Shown here one piece after another: positions 7,660-16,078 of a DNA stretch of 64,000 nt (its first letter is position 1; the number at the start of each line of letters is the position of its first letter). The translations under genes were made by a program, and so were the position numbers. The notes beneath the pieces were generated by a model, which did not search any database, was not told the origin of the DNA, and saw only the letters and a program-made list of their open reading frames with translations. Origin of the DNA: Hydrococcus rivularis NIES-593. Lineage in GTDB: Bacteria; Cyanobacteriota; Cyanobacteriia; Cyanobacteriales; Microcystaceae. The stretch spans positions 248,001 through 312,000 of the forward strand of contig NZ_MRCB01000001.1 of NCBI RefSeq assembly GCF_001904635.1, written 5' to 3'.

Positions 7660-8418
7660 TTAAATTAGCCCTTCTAGTTCTAAATCTTCAATCATTTGAA
7701 GACCGCGAGGATCGCCTACCTTTAATAAGGCTGCCTTAGCATCTTCTTTTACGCCCAAATCTTCATCTTCAACTAAGGCTTCTAGGAGAGCGTCGATCGC
7801 CGTTGCATAAATAACATTCAAAGGTAGTTCGCGACACAATTGCCCGATCGACCAAGCACAGTTACTTCTGATAGCGGCGACTGGATCTCGCCTTAAAGCT
7901 TCGATCGCAGGAGGAATGGCAGCGATAATGTCTTCATATTCTAGTTTAGCGACTTGAGCTAAGCTACTGGCTGCCCAGAGACGCACCGCAGAAATATCCG
8001 TTTTGAGAGCGTGAATCAGCGGGCGAAGCGAACGGCGATCGCGACAGTTCCCTAATGCCCAAACAACTCCTTTGCGAACGTAGCCATTCCAATCGTTATT
8101 GAGAGCAGCAATCAGAGGTTCGACAGCATCGGGACTGGTATTGCGCCCCAAAGCATAGGCAGCACTTACCCGCACCAAGGGGCAAACATCGGTTAGCAAT
8201 CGGATGAGGTGAGGAATAGCGCGTTCGTCGCGAAGCTCGCAAAACGCTCTTGCCGCCAGCATTCGTTGTGGCGTTTCCGAACTGGTCAACAGTCTCAGCA
8301 TCGCTTCTGGATCGGGAGGTGGAGTTTGGGATTCCAACTCTTCCGATTCAAGAGGATCTGGCGAACTGATTAGCTGTTCTTCCGATTCAATTACGCTGAG
8401 GTCATCTTCGTTATACAT
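7660..8418 (-). CDS. HEAT-repeat (PBS-lyase-type) protein
   Basis: An alpha-solenoid of about five HEAT repeats, of the kind used by phycobilin lyases (CpcE/F) and related adaptors. Repeats are easy to see: ERAIPHLIRLLTDVCPLVRVSAAYALG, DAVEPLIAALNNDWNGYVRKGVVWALG, RSLRPLIHALKTDISAVRLWAASSLAQ, then a longer one ending in IRSNCAWSIGQL, and EDLGVKEDAKAALLKVG. An acidic, proline-rich N-terminal tail (about 1-45) precedes them. I start at the ATG at 8418 rather than a TTG at 8448. There is no partner lyase subunit nearby, so a bilin role is unproven. It precedes ubiX with a 3-base gap, so the two are probably co-transcribed. Confidence 0.85.
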   Translation of the reverse strand: MYNEDDLSVIESEEQLISSPDPLESEELESQTPPPDPEAMLRLLTSSETPQRMLAARAFCELRDERAIPHLIRLLTDVCPLVRVSAAYALGRNTSPDAVEPLIAALNNDWNGYVRKGVVWALGNCRDRRSLRPLIHALKTDISAVRLWAASSLAQVAKLEYEDIIAAIPPAIEALRRDPVAAIRSNCAWSIGQLCRELPLNVIYATAIDALLEALVEDEDLGVKEDAKAALLKVGDPRGLQMIEDLELEGLI

Positions 8419-8502
8419 ACTAAGATCGATTATCGCATCGAATCCCAATTATGAAGAAGGCAGGGAACAGATAAGGCGAGGAAAGATGAATCTCTCTAAC
8501 TT

Positions 8503-8976
8503 TTAAAGCGGTTTGCCCACAGAAAAAGATTGAATTTCGTAACCCAGACGGCGATAAAAGTCGAGGGCAACTTGGTTGTGGGAGAAGACTTGAAGACCGA
8601 TTTGGCGATCGCCCCTTGCAGCCGCCCAAGTTTCAGCCCGATGCATCAAAGCTCTAGCAATCCCGCGACGGCGATGTTCTGGCGCAACATAAAGCAAAAA
8701 AATGTAGGCGTAGCGATCGCCGCTAACTAAATCTATAGCATTTCCCATCCACAAACAAGCGACTGTGACTGACTCAGATGCTTCGCGCGTCCATTCAACC
8801 CACCACAAAGGCGTATCTGAGGACAAGTAATTCTCAACTGTTTGCACTAGATGAGAAAAGTCTTCGCGATCGGGAAAAAGTTCCCGGTAAGTTAGCGTCA
8901 TGAACTTGCTCAGTCGAGCTTTATCCAGGCTAGAGCCAATGCGAAACTGATAGCCATCTGGCAAGCTATGAGCCAT
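8503..8976 (-). CDS. GNAT-family N-acetyltransferase
   Basis: A GCN5-related acetyltransferase of about 157 aa with unknown substrate. The acetyl-CoA site is clear: YIFLLYVAPEHRRRGIARALMHRAETWA (motif A, RRRGIA), then the motif B segment GLQVFSHNQVALDFYRRLGYE. A WWVEW segment and VACLWMGNAID form the central sheet. The start is placed at the ATG at 8976 (MAHSLPDGYQ); a TTG at 9024 would add a proline/serine-rich tail encoded by low-complexity sequence. It lies just upstream of the HEAT gene with an 84-base gap, so it may head the HEAT-ubiX transcript. Confidence 0.85.
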   Translation of the reverse strand: MAHSLPDGYQFRIGSSLDKARLSKFMTLTYRELFPDREDFSHLVQTVENYLSSDTPLWWVEWTREASESVTVACLWMGNAIDLVSGDRYAYIFLLYVAPEHRRRGIARALMHRAETWAAARGDRQIGLQVFSHNQVALDFYRRLGYEIQSFSVGKPL

Positions 8977-9073
8977 TTTGTTAAAGATAAGGGGACGGGG
9001 ACTGGGAGAACTAGCCAATGACAACTAACCAATCTCCAATCCAAAATTTAAAATCCTTTCATCCAAAATCGAA

Positions 9074-9217
9074 TCACTGGTCACTGGTCGCTGTTTCAAT
9101 CGGTGCGGGGGCTGCCATATCCGAAGGCAGGAAAATACGGGCGCTAGTTGCCACTAATGCGACTAAAAATACTAGAACGATGAGAAAGGGAGCGATGTAC
9201 TGACGAAAAATTGCCAT
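9074..9217 (-). CDS. Small single-pass membrane protein, 47 aa
   Basis: The ORF reads MAIFRQYIAPFLIVLVFL, then VALVATSARIFLPSDMAA, ending PAPIETATSDQ. One hydrophobic helix (about 9-25) follows a short N-terminal segment, with a polar, proline/alanine-rich tail. The size and shape recall accessory subunits of photosynthetic or NDH complexes, but I do not recognise it as any of them. The final codons (ATSDQ-stop) are built from the TGACCAG heptamer that also forms the start of ubiX. It lies 97 bases upstream of the acetyltransferase gene, same strand. The consistent ATG-to-stop reading and strong hydrophobic pattern support a real gene. Confidence 0.6.
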   Translation of the reverse strand: MAIFRQYIAPFLIVLVFLVALVATSARIFLPSDMAAPAPIETATSDQ

Positions 9218-9329
9218 TTGAGTTGAAGAGTGCGATCGGGTTTTCTGACAAAGTAGCTCAAGCTTAGCGAGCTATCTGTGTCTAGTTTAGAATATTTGCC
9301 CCAGTTCGATGTAACTCGCAAGCTATCTT

Positions 9330-10160
9330 TTATAGCTTCATCGATAATTGTCTGCCAACGGCAAACCTTAGAAGTCTAAGCGGTACGCTGGAACCTTTGA
9401 GGACTGGCAGGCGCAAAAATCTTCCCGTTGCTAGACGAGCAATCCCTTTTAAACGAGCTTGTAGTCTTGTCTGGAGAAAAGTAAGTTTACCTTCACTCTT
9501 ACCAGTGACATACAAAGGTGTAAAAGCCAGTTTTCCATAAAGAACATCAGCTCTATGAGTCAGGCTTAATCCATTTTTATAATGCTCGATATTAGGCATT
9601 CCCCCGTGTTCTCCATAATTTCGGAAGGGAATGTAGTTTTTGAGTTTTCTAGCGCGTAGGAAAGAATCGACACCAGAATCCCAGCTAGAGTAATTAGTAG
9701 CTCCGATTTTTTCTTTGATTTCTTTGGCTAGCTCTATGAGACAGCGAGCACCTTGAGGAGTGACAATGTAAGCAACCATCGAAGTCGAATATCCTTGAGC
9801 GTAACCTTCTTGGGAGACGCTATAAACTTGAGGAGCGCAAGCGTACAACCAAGCCACTCCTACAGTGTTATCGTCAGGGTTGAAGGGGAGAGGAAGTTTT
9901 CCCAATCCCAGCACGGGCACGAAATCTGCCTCGACAATTAAAGTAAGTTTGTCTTGTTGTACGGCGCTTTCCCATGCTCGCTTGTGGTTGAGGAGACAAC
10001 GATAACTCGGTGAATAATTATTATATTCTTCCTTTTGTTCTTGTCTGAGAACTTCGCATTGTAAGCCTTCTTGCTTTAAGGCTTGCTCGAGAAGCTCCGT
10101 TGACTCTTTATAAGCAATAATAAATACTTGAGTGATGCGATCGCTTAACCGAGTTGTCAT
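9330..10160 (-). CDS. Probable glycosyltransferase (family 25-like / LPS-type)
   Basis: A soluble protein of 276 aa. The N-terminal third (ITQVFIIAYKESTELLEQAL, then CLLNHKRAWESAVQ and LTLIVEADFVPV) resembles family 25 glycosyltransferases of surface polysaccharide synthesis. These begin with a Rossmann strand, conserve an SH(K)R helix, and use an acidic nucleotide-sugar motif of the ExD type (here EADFV). The segment SMVAYIVTPQGARCLIELA also fits that family, in which a Tyr-rich strand is followed by a helix. The C-terminal 70 residues are rich in R and L. The start is the ATG at 10160. Downstream of a possible flippase gene (10273-11217) on the same strand, it may act on cell-surface glycans. 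The donor and acceptor are unknown. Confidence 0.55.
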   Translation of the reverse strand: MTTRLSDRITQVFIIAYKESTELLEQALKQEGLQCEVLRQEQKEEYNNYSPSYRCLLNHKRAWESAVQQDKLTLIVEADFVPVLGLGKLPLPFNPDDNTVGVAWLYACAPQVYSVSQEGYAQGYSTSMVAYIVTPQGARCLIELAKEIKEKIGATNYSSWDSGVDSFLRARKLKNYIPFRNYGEHGGMPNIEHYKNGLSLTHRADVLYGKLAFTPLYVTGKSEGKLTFLQTRLQARLKGIARLATGRFLRLPVLKGSSVPLRLLRFAVGRQLSMKL

Positions 10161-10270
10161 TGGTCAAAAGTCCTTTGTCATTGGTGAGAAGGGGATTAGT
10201 TAGTGGTTAGTTGTTAGTTGTTAATTGTCTCCCCACTCCCTCATCCCCCCCTCTCTCACGCTCCCCTCTA
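10161..10270 (+). repeat. TTAGTGGTTAGT / TCTCCCCACTCCC low-complexity repeat, copy 2
   Basis: It starts with TGGTCAAAAGTCCTTTGT (the same words open copy 3 at about 33560), then TTAGTGG-type units and the block TTAATTGTCTCCCCACTCCC. It fills the gap between two minus-strand genes. Confidence 0.65.
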
Positions 10271-10272
10271 TA

Positions 10273-11217
10273 CTATTGCTTCAATTTTCTCGCTGCTCCC
10301 ATCATTTGCCCCAAGAAAGGCAAGCCGATAATTGCTGGCAGGAAATAGCGAGAAGTACACAATAAACCCAGTGCCGCTCCCGTCTGGGCATCAAAATAAG
10401 ATTGGTAAAAGAAAATTAATGCAGCGTCGCGCGTTCCTACTCCCGCGAAAGTCAGGGGTAATAATCCGGCTAAAATTGCCAGGGGCGAGAGAGCTATGTT
10501 AATTATAAATGGTGTCCAAGCTTTGAGTGCGAGGATAAATAACCAAATTTGTAATAGGTGCAAAAACCAGGTAAAAATGGAAGTAGCTGAAACGATTAAT
10601 AATTGTTTTTTATCGCCCCAAAAATAATCATGCATTTCCTGCCAGGAAATCTGTAAGTTTTGGAGCTTTTGTCTTAATTTTTTCGGTGCTATTTTGATGG
10701 CACTAACAAAAAATATTTGAGCAAATTGACGCGAACCAAGTAACAATAATCCAAAGATTAACCCCACAGTTACTGCTAGCGTCATCGTCCAAAATAGACC
10801 GTCTTTTTCTGGATAAACAAATAAGCCAAAGACGCACCATAAAAGCAGAGACAGCATATCGCAAGCTTTTTCAAACACTACTAAAGACAGCGACAAAGAA
10901 CCGCTTAAATGCCCTCTATCTCTCATAAAATAAGCTTTGACAATATCTCCCATTTTGGAGGGAAGCACCATATTAAGAACGCTTGCCCCTAAAATCAATC
11001 GGTTGGCTTCGATAAATCCCAAGCTAGTTTCCTGCGGCATCAGTTGTTGCAGTCGCCATGAAGTAACCATAGTGATAGGAATAACCATACCGAGACTAAC
11101 TGTCATCCAAACGCGATCGCAATCTCTAAAAACCTGAATTAAACCTTGGAAATCAATTTTTGAATAGATAATTAAGAGAATTGCAACGCTGATAGCTATG
11201 GAAATCAATCGTTTCAT
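10273..11217 (-). CDS. Lysylphosphatidylglycerol synthase TM-region / AglD-like membrane protein
   Basis: An integral membrane protein of 314 aa with about eight hydrophobic segments, belonging to the LPG_synthase_TM (UPF0104) family. It has the usual N-terminal helix (ISIAISVAILLIIYSKI), then MVLPSKMGDIVKAYFMRDR, a family hallmark, and the late segment GLLPLTFAGVGTRDAALIFFY (G-GxR-DA). It lacks the soluble synthetase domain of MprF. Members of this kind are implicated in lipid or lipid-linked sugar translocation. The ATG start at 11217 is unambiguous. It precedes the glycosyltransferase-like gene on the same strand, consistent with a surface glycan or glycolipid role, which is inference. Confidence 0.85.
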   Translation of the reverse strand: MKRLISIAISVAILLIIYSKIDFQGLIQVFRDCDRVWMTVSLGMVIPITMVTSWRLQQLMPQETSLGFIEANRLILGASVLNMVLPSKMGDIVKAYFMRDRGHLSGSLSLSLVVFEKACDMLSLLLWCVFGLFVYPEKDGLFWTMTLAVTVGLIFGLLLLGSRQFAQIFFVSAIKIAPKKLRQKLQNLQISWQEMHDYFWGDKKQLLIVSATSIFTWFLHLLQIWLFILALKAWTPFIINIALSPLAILAGLLPLTFAGVGTRDAALIFFYQSYFDAQTGAALGLLCTSRYFLPAIIGLPFLGQMMGAARKLKQ

Positions 11218-11378
11218 ATTGAATAATTATGGCTTAATAAATTGAGAAAACTCCAAGGCTACAATTAGATTACTCAGAAGGCGATGATAAGTTAACTACG
11301 TCAAAATTAAAAATCTTAATCCGACACAGACTTGGGCGATCGCTAGCTGGGAAGATTATATCAGCCGATAACTGAATC

Positions 11379-12014
11379 TCAATTCAAATAATTTTCTTTG
11401 TTTAAGATATATTTGACAGCCTTTCTTTCAGTTTTTGTTAGATTTGGTAGTTGAGTGTCTGTAAATAAAAATTCTTTTTCAAACTTTAAACCAACTTTTT
11501 CCATAACTCGAATTGACCGTTGATTATCTGCCAATGTCCAACTAGCTACCTTTTGTACGCCCCATTCTTTAAACCCTTTAGACACTAATTTTTGTGACCC
11601 TTCAATTGCATAACCTTTTCCCCATTTATCGGGATATAATCGATAACCGAGGGCAATTTCATCATCTGCTACTATTCCTAATTCCACTGCAAATTTATTT
11701 TCTGTTGCTGGGTAGAAGTGAAACCAACCGATAAAGTTATTACTGGCTCTTTCAATTGCAGCCCAAATTCCATAGCAATCGTACTTTTCGTAGTATTTCA
11801 TCATTTTGGGCAAAGATTGATTTTTAATAATTTCGTAATTAATAGTATTCCCTCCATTGCCCCAACGGATTATTTCTGGGTTGCTATCTAAAGCAAATAA
11901 ATTGTCTGCATCACCTTCAGTAAATTCACGCAGAATTAATCTCTCTGTTTCTAGAAAAATCTTAAACATTGCTCGTTCTTTTATTTTTTTATTCTGCGCA
12001 AAAGAAAAAATCAT
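11379..12014 (-). CDS. RimJ/RimL-like GNAT acetyltransferase
   Basis: A GNAT protein of the RimJ/RimL type, marked by the opening FLETERLILREFTEGDADNLFAL, the central strand ELGIVADDEIALGYRLYPDKWGKGYAIEGSQKLVSKGF (acetyl-CoA loop WGKGYA), and ASWTLADNQRSIRVMEKVGLKFEKE. Substrates could be N-terminal amines or small molecules. The ATG at 12014 overlaps the stop of the upstream gene in an ATGA junction, so translational coupling is likely. A second in-frame Met at residue 16 (MFKIFLETER) lies exactly where relatives begin, and could also be used. It is the last gene of an overlapping chain starting at 14025. Confidence 0.85.
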   Translation of the reverse strand: MIFSFAQNKKIKERAMFKIFLETERLILREFTEGDADNLFALDSNPEIIRWGNGGNTINYEIIKNQSLPKMMKYYEKYDCYGIWAAIERASNNFIGWFHFYPATENKFAVELGIVADDEIALGYRLYPDKWGKGYAIEGSQKLVSKGFKEWGVQKVASWTLADNQRSIRVMEKVGLKFEKEFLFTDTQLPNLTKTERKAVKYILNKENYLN

Positions 12015-13606
12015 AACTTTCGCTCTAAATTTAAACTTTGACCAGCTTTAAGCTGCTTAACTTGCTCGGTTAAATCTACCCAAGGCTGCAATTGTCCTAT
12101 CTGAAAAGTACGACTCATAACAACATAAATTGAAGTTTGATCGCAGCCAATTCCTGCTGAAATAACATTATCCCAGGATGTGGAATGCAATTCATCAATG
12201 ATTTTCCATTGTCCGTTTTCCCATCGCAACTGACGAGAAAAAGAAAAAGGTGCGATCTTTTTCCCGGTAATCAATATTTTTTGCAGAGTTTTACGAATTA
12301 AATTGGGAAAGAAACGTCCAAAAGTATACATAACTACTCGCAGAATGATTAAATTTAGAGTGGTCATTTGTTTTTGTTTTGCCCAACCCAGCGAACCCTG
12401 AATCGTAATTTCATCTTCATCAACTTTAATTTTATAATTGCCCATTAAATGACCGACAGCATTTTTAATCTTTTTACCTTCTTTTACCTGAAGAGAAAAT
12501 TGCGTATCTGAAGCCACTAATTTACCATCTCTAAATAACTTAAAAGCTCCTCCTTTATTGAGAGCTAAATAGAGTTCTGTCCCTTGACGACGATCGATTA
12601 AAATTCCGCCTTCTTGTAGCCAAAAACGATTGTCAGAACGCGGTTTAAAAGGAGGTCTATGGAGAACAAAATCTCTCCAAGCTAATAAATAATTCCAAGT
12701 GTGATGACCAATAATATGATCGTCGGCGTAACATGGGGCTAAACCATTTGCTAGTCCTTTTAAAAAGCGATCGTTGATGTTTAATGCTTCTGGCAACCAT
12801 TTTCCGACTAATTCAAACCCGTGGGGAAAGAAATTATAGGTATTGCGGCTGGTATATTCTCCGCCATAGGAACCATCGGGATGGACGAAATGAGAAGCTA
12901 AAATAGCAGCTTTTGCTAGCGCATCTTTTAGTCGATTATTGGTAGGATTAAATTCGTAAACGCGAGCCAAACAGGAAATTGTTAAAGTATGATAACCCGG
13001 ATCGCAGCCTTCATATTCGATAAACCAACCTTCGGGATTTTGCCACGATAAAACTTGCTCTAATCGTTGTTCTTTTTGGGCGTTCCATCTATCGGTTTTA
13101 AGTAATTTTGATAATAATTCCAAACAAAGAACAATTAACGCTTGATGATTGGTTAATCGTCCGCTTTCTTGATGGTGTGCTAACCAGTCAGCCCGTTTGA
13201 CAAAAAAGTCGATCGCAGTTTGATTATTTAGTCCCAGCAATCTATAACTCTCAATACAGGCAAGCAGCGAAAAAGCGGCTGCCCCTCCTGCCCTCTCAAA
13301 AGGAAAATAATCGTCGCAGGAACCGTCTAGATGGGCGCTGCGGGCGGCGTAGAGGATGCCTGCTTCTACCCAGTCGCGAATGGCGGGTTGGCGGTAAAAG
13401 GGATTATTGGGAATATCTGTGTCGTAAGCGAGGGCGAGGGGATAGACGAACTCCTGCGACATCCCGCTAGGAAAATCGATGATTTTGTACTGCCAGAAAT
13501 TGCGGTCAAAACATCCGTAGGTAGGGCTGTGGGGGTTACGATCTTGAAGGGTTAAGAGTTTGGGAATTTGCGCGATCGCCTCAAAAGCAAATAAATCTCG
13601 ACTCAT
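12011..13606 (-). CDS. Unknown 531-aa protein, alpha/alpha-toroid followed by beta-rich domain
   Basis: I do not recognise a named family. The first 320 residues are helical repeats with Gly-rich turns and aromatic patches (GCDPGYHTLTISCLARVYE, GGEYTSRNTYNFFPHGFELV, DDHIIGHHTWNYLLAW), the pattern of six-hairpin toroids such as polysaccharide lyases and glycosidases. From about 335 the chain changes to beta strands (FWLQEGGILIDRRQGTELYLALNKGG, GNYKIKVDEDEITIQGSLGW), as in heparinase II/III-like enzymes, where a sheet domain follows the toroid. No signal peptide is seen, which is odd for a lyase. Conserved-looking Tyr, His and Asp clusters could be catalytic. The ATG overlaps the preceding stop (ATGA), as does its own stop with the acetyltransferase start. 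Confidence 0.7.
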   Translation of the reverse strand: MSRDLFAFEAIAQIPKLLTLQDRNPHSPTYGCFDRNFWQYKIIDFPSGMSQEFVYPLALAYDTDIPNNPFYRQPAIRDWVEAGILYAARSAHLDGSCDDYFPFERAGGAAAFSLLACIESYRLLGLNNQTAIDFFVKRADWLAHHQESGRLTNHQALIVLCLELLSKLLKTDRWNAQKEQRLEQVLSWQNPEGWFIEYEGCDPGYHTLTISCLARVYEFNPTNNRLKDALAKAAILASHFVHPDGSYGGEYTSRNTYNFFPHGFELVGKWLPEALNINDRFLKGLANGLAPCYADDHIIGHHTWNYLLAWRDFVLHRPPFKPRSDNRFWLQEGGILIDRRQGTELYLALNKGGAFKLFRDGKLVASDTQFSLQVKEGKKIKNAVGHLMGNYKIKVDEDEITIQGSLGWAKQKQMTTLNLIILRVVMYTFGRFFPNLIRKTLQKILITGKKIAPFSFSRQLRWENGQWKIIDELHSTSWDNVISAGIGCDQTSIYVVMSRTFQIGQLQPWVDLTEQVKQLKAGQSLNLERKL

Positions 13607-14025
13607 GTAGGGGAGTTTGGACTAACAGGGAGAATAAGGCAATTATAAGGATTCTGTCTAATATATTCCCATTTAATCTGAAACTCTCTTTCATCTCTAA
13701 TCATTTCATCGTACCTACCATCTTGCCAAACTTTGCCAATGTGATTCATCACTTTAGGAATTTGCTTGGCACTATAACTTTTAATACTGTGTAACATACT
13801 TCCAATTGACCAATATTCTGAGGTCGCTTTAGATGTAACTAGATTTTTTGAGTTAGACGCGAGTAGATTTTTGAAATCAGACGCGAGCAAGATGCTCGCG
13901 CAATCCTTGGGATACTTACTCGCGTAATCCTGATGAGCGATCGCTAGCGCTAACCAGTCTTGCCAAAACTCATCAAAGTTAAGAAAACTTTTCAATCGCG
14001 CCTGCGTCTTTAATATGAAGGACAA
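13603..14025 (-). pseudogene. Remnant of a REP-associated tyrosine transposase (RAYT, Y1 family)
   Basis: The last 60 residues match the C-terminal part of IS200-like RAYT proteins: YWSIGSMLHSIKSYSAKQI, then GKVWQDGRYDEMIRDEREFQIKWEYIRQNPYN. The N-terminal strand with the HUH metal motif is missing. The first 80 residues are not family-like and include an in-frame stretch made of a DNA repeat (GCGAGCATCTTGCTCGC palindrome at about 13881-13897, and two CTCGCGTCTGA/CTCGCGTCTAA units). The only available start is a TTG at 14025. RAYTs mobilise short hairpin elements in other bacteria. The remnant's stop overlaps the ATG of the next gene, so it may now serve as a leader for that gene. Confidence 0.7.
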
Positions 14026-14257
14026 AAGAGTAGCGATCGCGTGCTAACACAAATAACGTATCATTATTTGACGCTACTTAGAAAATAAGATAGTTATGCG
14101 TATTAATCTGCCTTTTGGTTAAAAGCGTCTAACCAAGACTTCAGACTAAAGGTGCTATGATAAGCCAATTATTATTACTTGGGCGGCTAGTTACTTGCCG
14201 AGTGCTTTCATCGCCACCAAAGCGATGCGGGCGTTTAATGTGGTTAAGGAGTGAAGC

Positions 14258-15919
14258 ATGACACTGTTGAACCAAGTCTGGAACGAGAAAGAGAATCAAC
14301 AGCAATCTGATGCTTGGACAAACGCAGAGTCTTCCGCTAATGTTTTCCAGTCATCTCCCTCAGAAGCAGAAATTGCCAGTTGGCTGGTGGCTAGGCTAGC
14401 AGAATTGCTAGAACTCGATCCCGACGAAATAAACCTCCAACAAGATTTAACCGACTATGGGTTAAGTTCTGTTGATGCCGTCAATTTATCAGGAGATCTG
14501 GAAAATTTTCTTGGTCGTCGGCTTTCTCCTACCATTGTTTGGGAATACCCGACTGTAGAAGAATTATCTCAGTATTTGTCCTCAGATAATTCGGAAGAAG
14601 AGCCTAGCACAAAAGAACTGCTCAATCCGTCATCGCTATTAGATGGAAACCATCAACAACTCGATACAGCAGACACTTTTTCTACTCATTCAGAAATTCC
14701 AGAAGAGTATTATCGTTTCGAGCTATATCCAGAGTATCGTCAAATTCAACAGCAGCAAGAAGAAATCCAATCCCTCGGTCTTGGCAATCCTTTCTTTACG
14801 CCTCAAGAAGGCATTGTCAACAATACCACCAGGGTTGGGGGAAGAGAACTCATTGACTATGCCAACTATAACTACGTGGGTATGTGTGGCGACCCCAAAG
14901 TCTCTCAAGCTGCCAAGGAAGCGATCGATCGCTACGGAACTTCCGTATGCGCCAGTCGCCTCCTCTCAGGAGAAAGACCGATTCACCGCGAACTAGAAAG
15001 AGAAATTGCAGATTTTATCGGCACAGAAGACAGCATCGTCTATGTTGGCGGTCATGCGACTAACGTAACGACTATCAGCCATCTGTTCGGACGCAATGAT
15101 TTGATCCTTCACGATGCTCTCAGTCACAATAGTGTCGTCCAGGGAAGCTTATTCTCCGGTGCGAGTTTGATTGCTTTTCCCCACAATGACTGGCAAACCC
15201 TCGATCGCCTCCTGCAAGAACGCCGCCACCGTTATAGACGAGTTCTCATTGCGATCGAAGGCGTTTACAGTGCCGACGGCGACATCCCAGACTTACCCAA
15301 GTTTATTGAGGTCAAGAAGCGCCACCAAGCCTGGCTGACGATCGATGAAGCCCACTCTATTGGGGTACTGGGAGCATCCGGTCGCGGCATCGGAGAACTA
15401 TATGATGTCGATCGCGCCGATGTCGAACTATGGATGGGAACACTTAGTAAATCTTTCGCTAGTTGCGGCGGTTACATTGCCGGAAGTAAGGCTTTAGTAG
15501 AATATCTCAAATATACCTCACCAGGCTTTCTCTTTAGCGTGGGAATTTCTCCTCCTAACGCAGCCGCGCCTTTGGCAGCCATACGAGTTCTCAAAGCCGA
15601 ACCAGAACGGGTAAAGCTTCTCCAAGAACGCTCCCAATTGTTTTTAGAACTCGCGACTAAACACAATCTCAACACGGGAATGAGCAAAGGCTCTCCAGTA
15701 ATTCCAATTATCGTGGGAGATTCATTAAAATCTATCCAACTGTCTCAAAACCTCTTTCATCGAGGAATTAACGTTCCTTTCATGATCTATCCGTCCGTTC
15801 CTCAAAATGCCGCTCGACTGCGTTTCTTTATCAATTGCACTCATACAGAAGAGCAAATTCGCTCTACAGTAGATATCCTAGCCGATGAGTATCAGAAGCT
15901 TTCGGAGCAAACGGATTAA
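14258..15919 (+). CDS. Acyl carrier protein fused to an alpha-oxoamine synthase
   Basis: Two domains. Residues about 35-108 are a phosphopantetheine-binding carrier: LTDYGLSSVDAVNLSGDLENFLG, with Ser71 as the likely attachment site. An acidic linker follows. Residues about 155-553 are a PLP enzyme of the 8-amino-7-oxononanoate / serine palmitoyltransferase family: HDALSHNS (His290), IEGVYSADGD, DEAHSIGVLG (Asp363, His366), and GTLSKSFASCGG with Schiff-base Lys398. Such enzymes condense an acyl thioester with an amino acid and lose CO2. With its own carrier, the acyl group is presumably loaded as acyl-ACP. AAGGAG lies 7 bases before the ATG. It is monocistronic, with no biotin genes nearby. 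Biotin synthesis, sphingoid-like lipids or a secondary metabolite are all possible. Confidence 0.9.
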   Translation: MTLLNQVWNEKENQQQSDAWTNAESSANVFQSSPSEAEIASWLVARLAELLELDPDEINLQQDLTDYGLSSVDAVNLSGDLENFLGRRLSPTIVWEYPTVEELSQYLSSDNSEEEPSTKELLNPSSLLDGNHQQLDTADTFSTHSEIPEEYYRFELYPEYRQIQQQQEEIQSLGLGNPFFTPQEGIVNNTTRVGGRELIDYANYNYVGMCGDPKVSQAAKEAIDRYGTSVCASRLLSGERPIHRELEREIADFIGTEDSIVYVGGHATNVTTISHLFGRNDLILHDALSHNSVVQGSLFSGASLIAFPHNDWQTLDRLLQERRHRYRRVLIAIEGVYSADGDIPDLPKFIEVKKRHQAWLTIDEAHSIGVLGASGRGIGELYDVDRADVELWMGTLSKSFASCGGYIAGSKALVEYLKYTSPGFLFSVGISPPNAAAPLAAIRVLKAEPERVKLLQERSQLFLELATKHNLNTGMSKGSPVIPIIVGDSLKSIQLSQNLFHRGINVPFMIYPSVPQNAARLRFFINCTHTEEQIRSTVDILADEYQKLSEQTD

Positions 15920-16078
15920 AAATTAGAGAAATGTCTGCTGAAATACCAATAATGGTAGATAGGTTATTCGTCAGAATCGAGTGCCAGAACTGGTTTGTTT
16001 CAGCAGCCTCTCGTTTATCTGTTACTTCTACCAATACATCGTTTTTCGCAGCAAGGTGGCTGGCGGCGATTGTGAAGG

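Noticed and set aside
9018-9203. 61-aa plus-strand ORF
   Set aside because: It is the antisense of the 47-aa membrane protein (9074-9217, minus), which has a much better protein-like sequence; the plus frame has no motif and a low-complexity composition.
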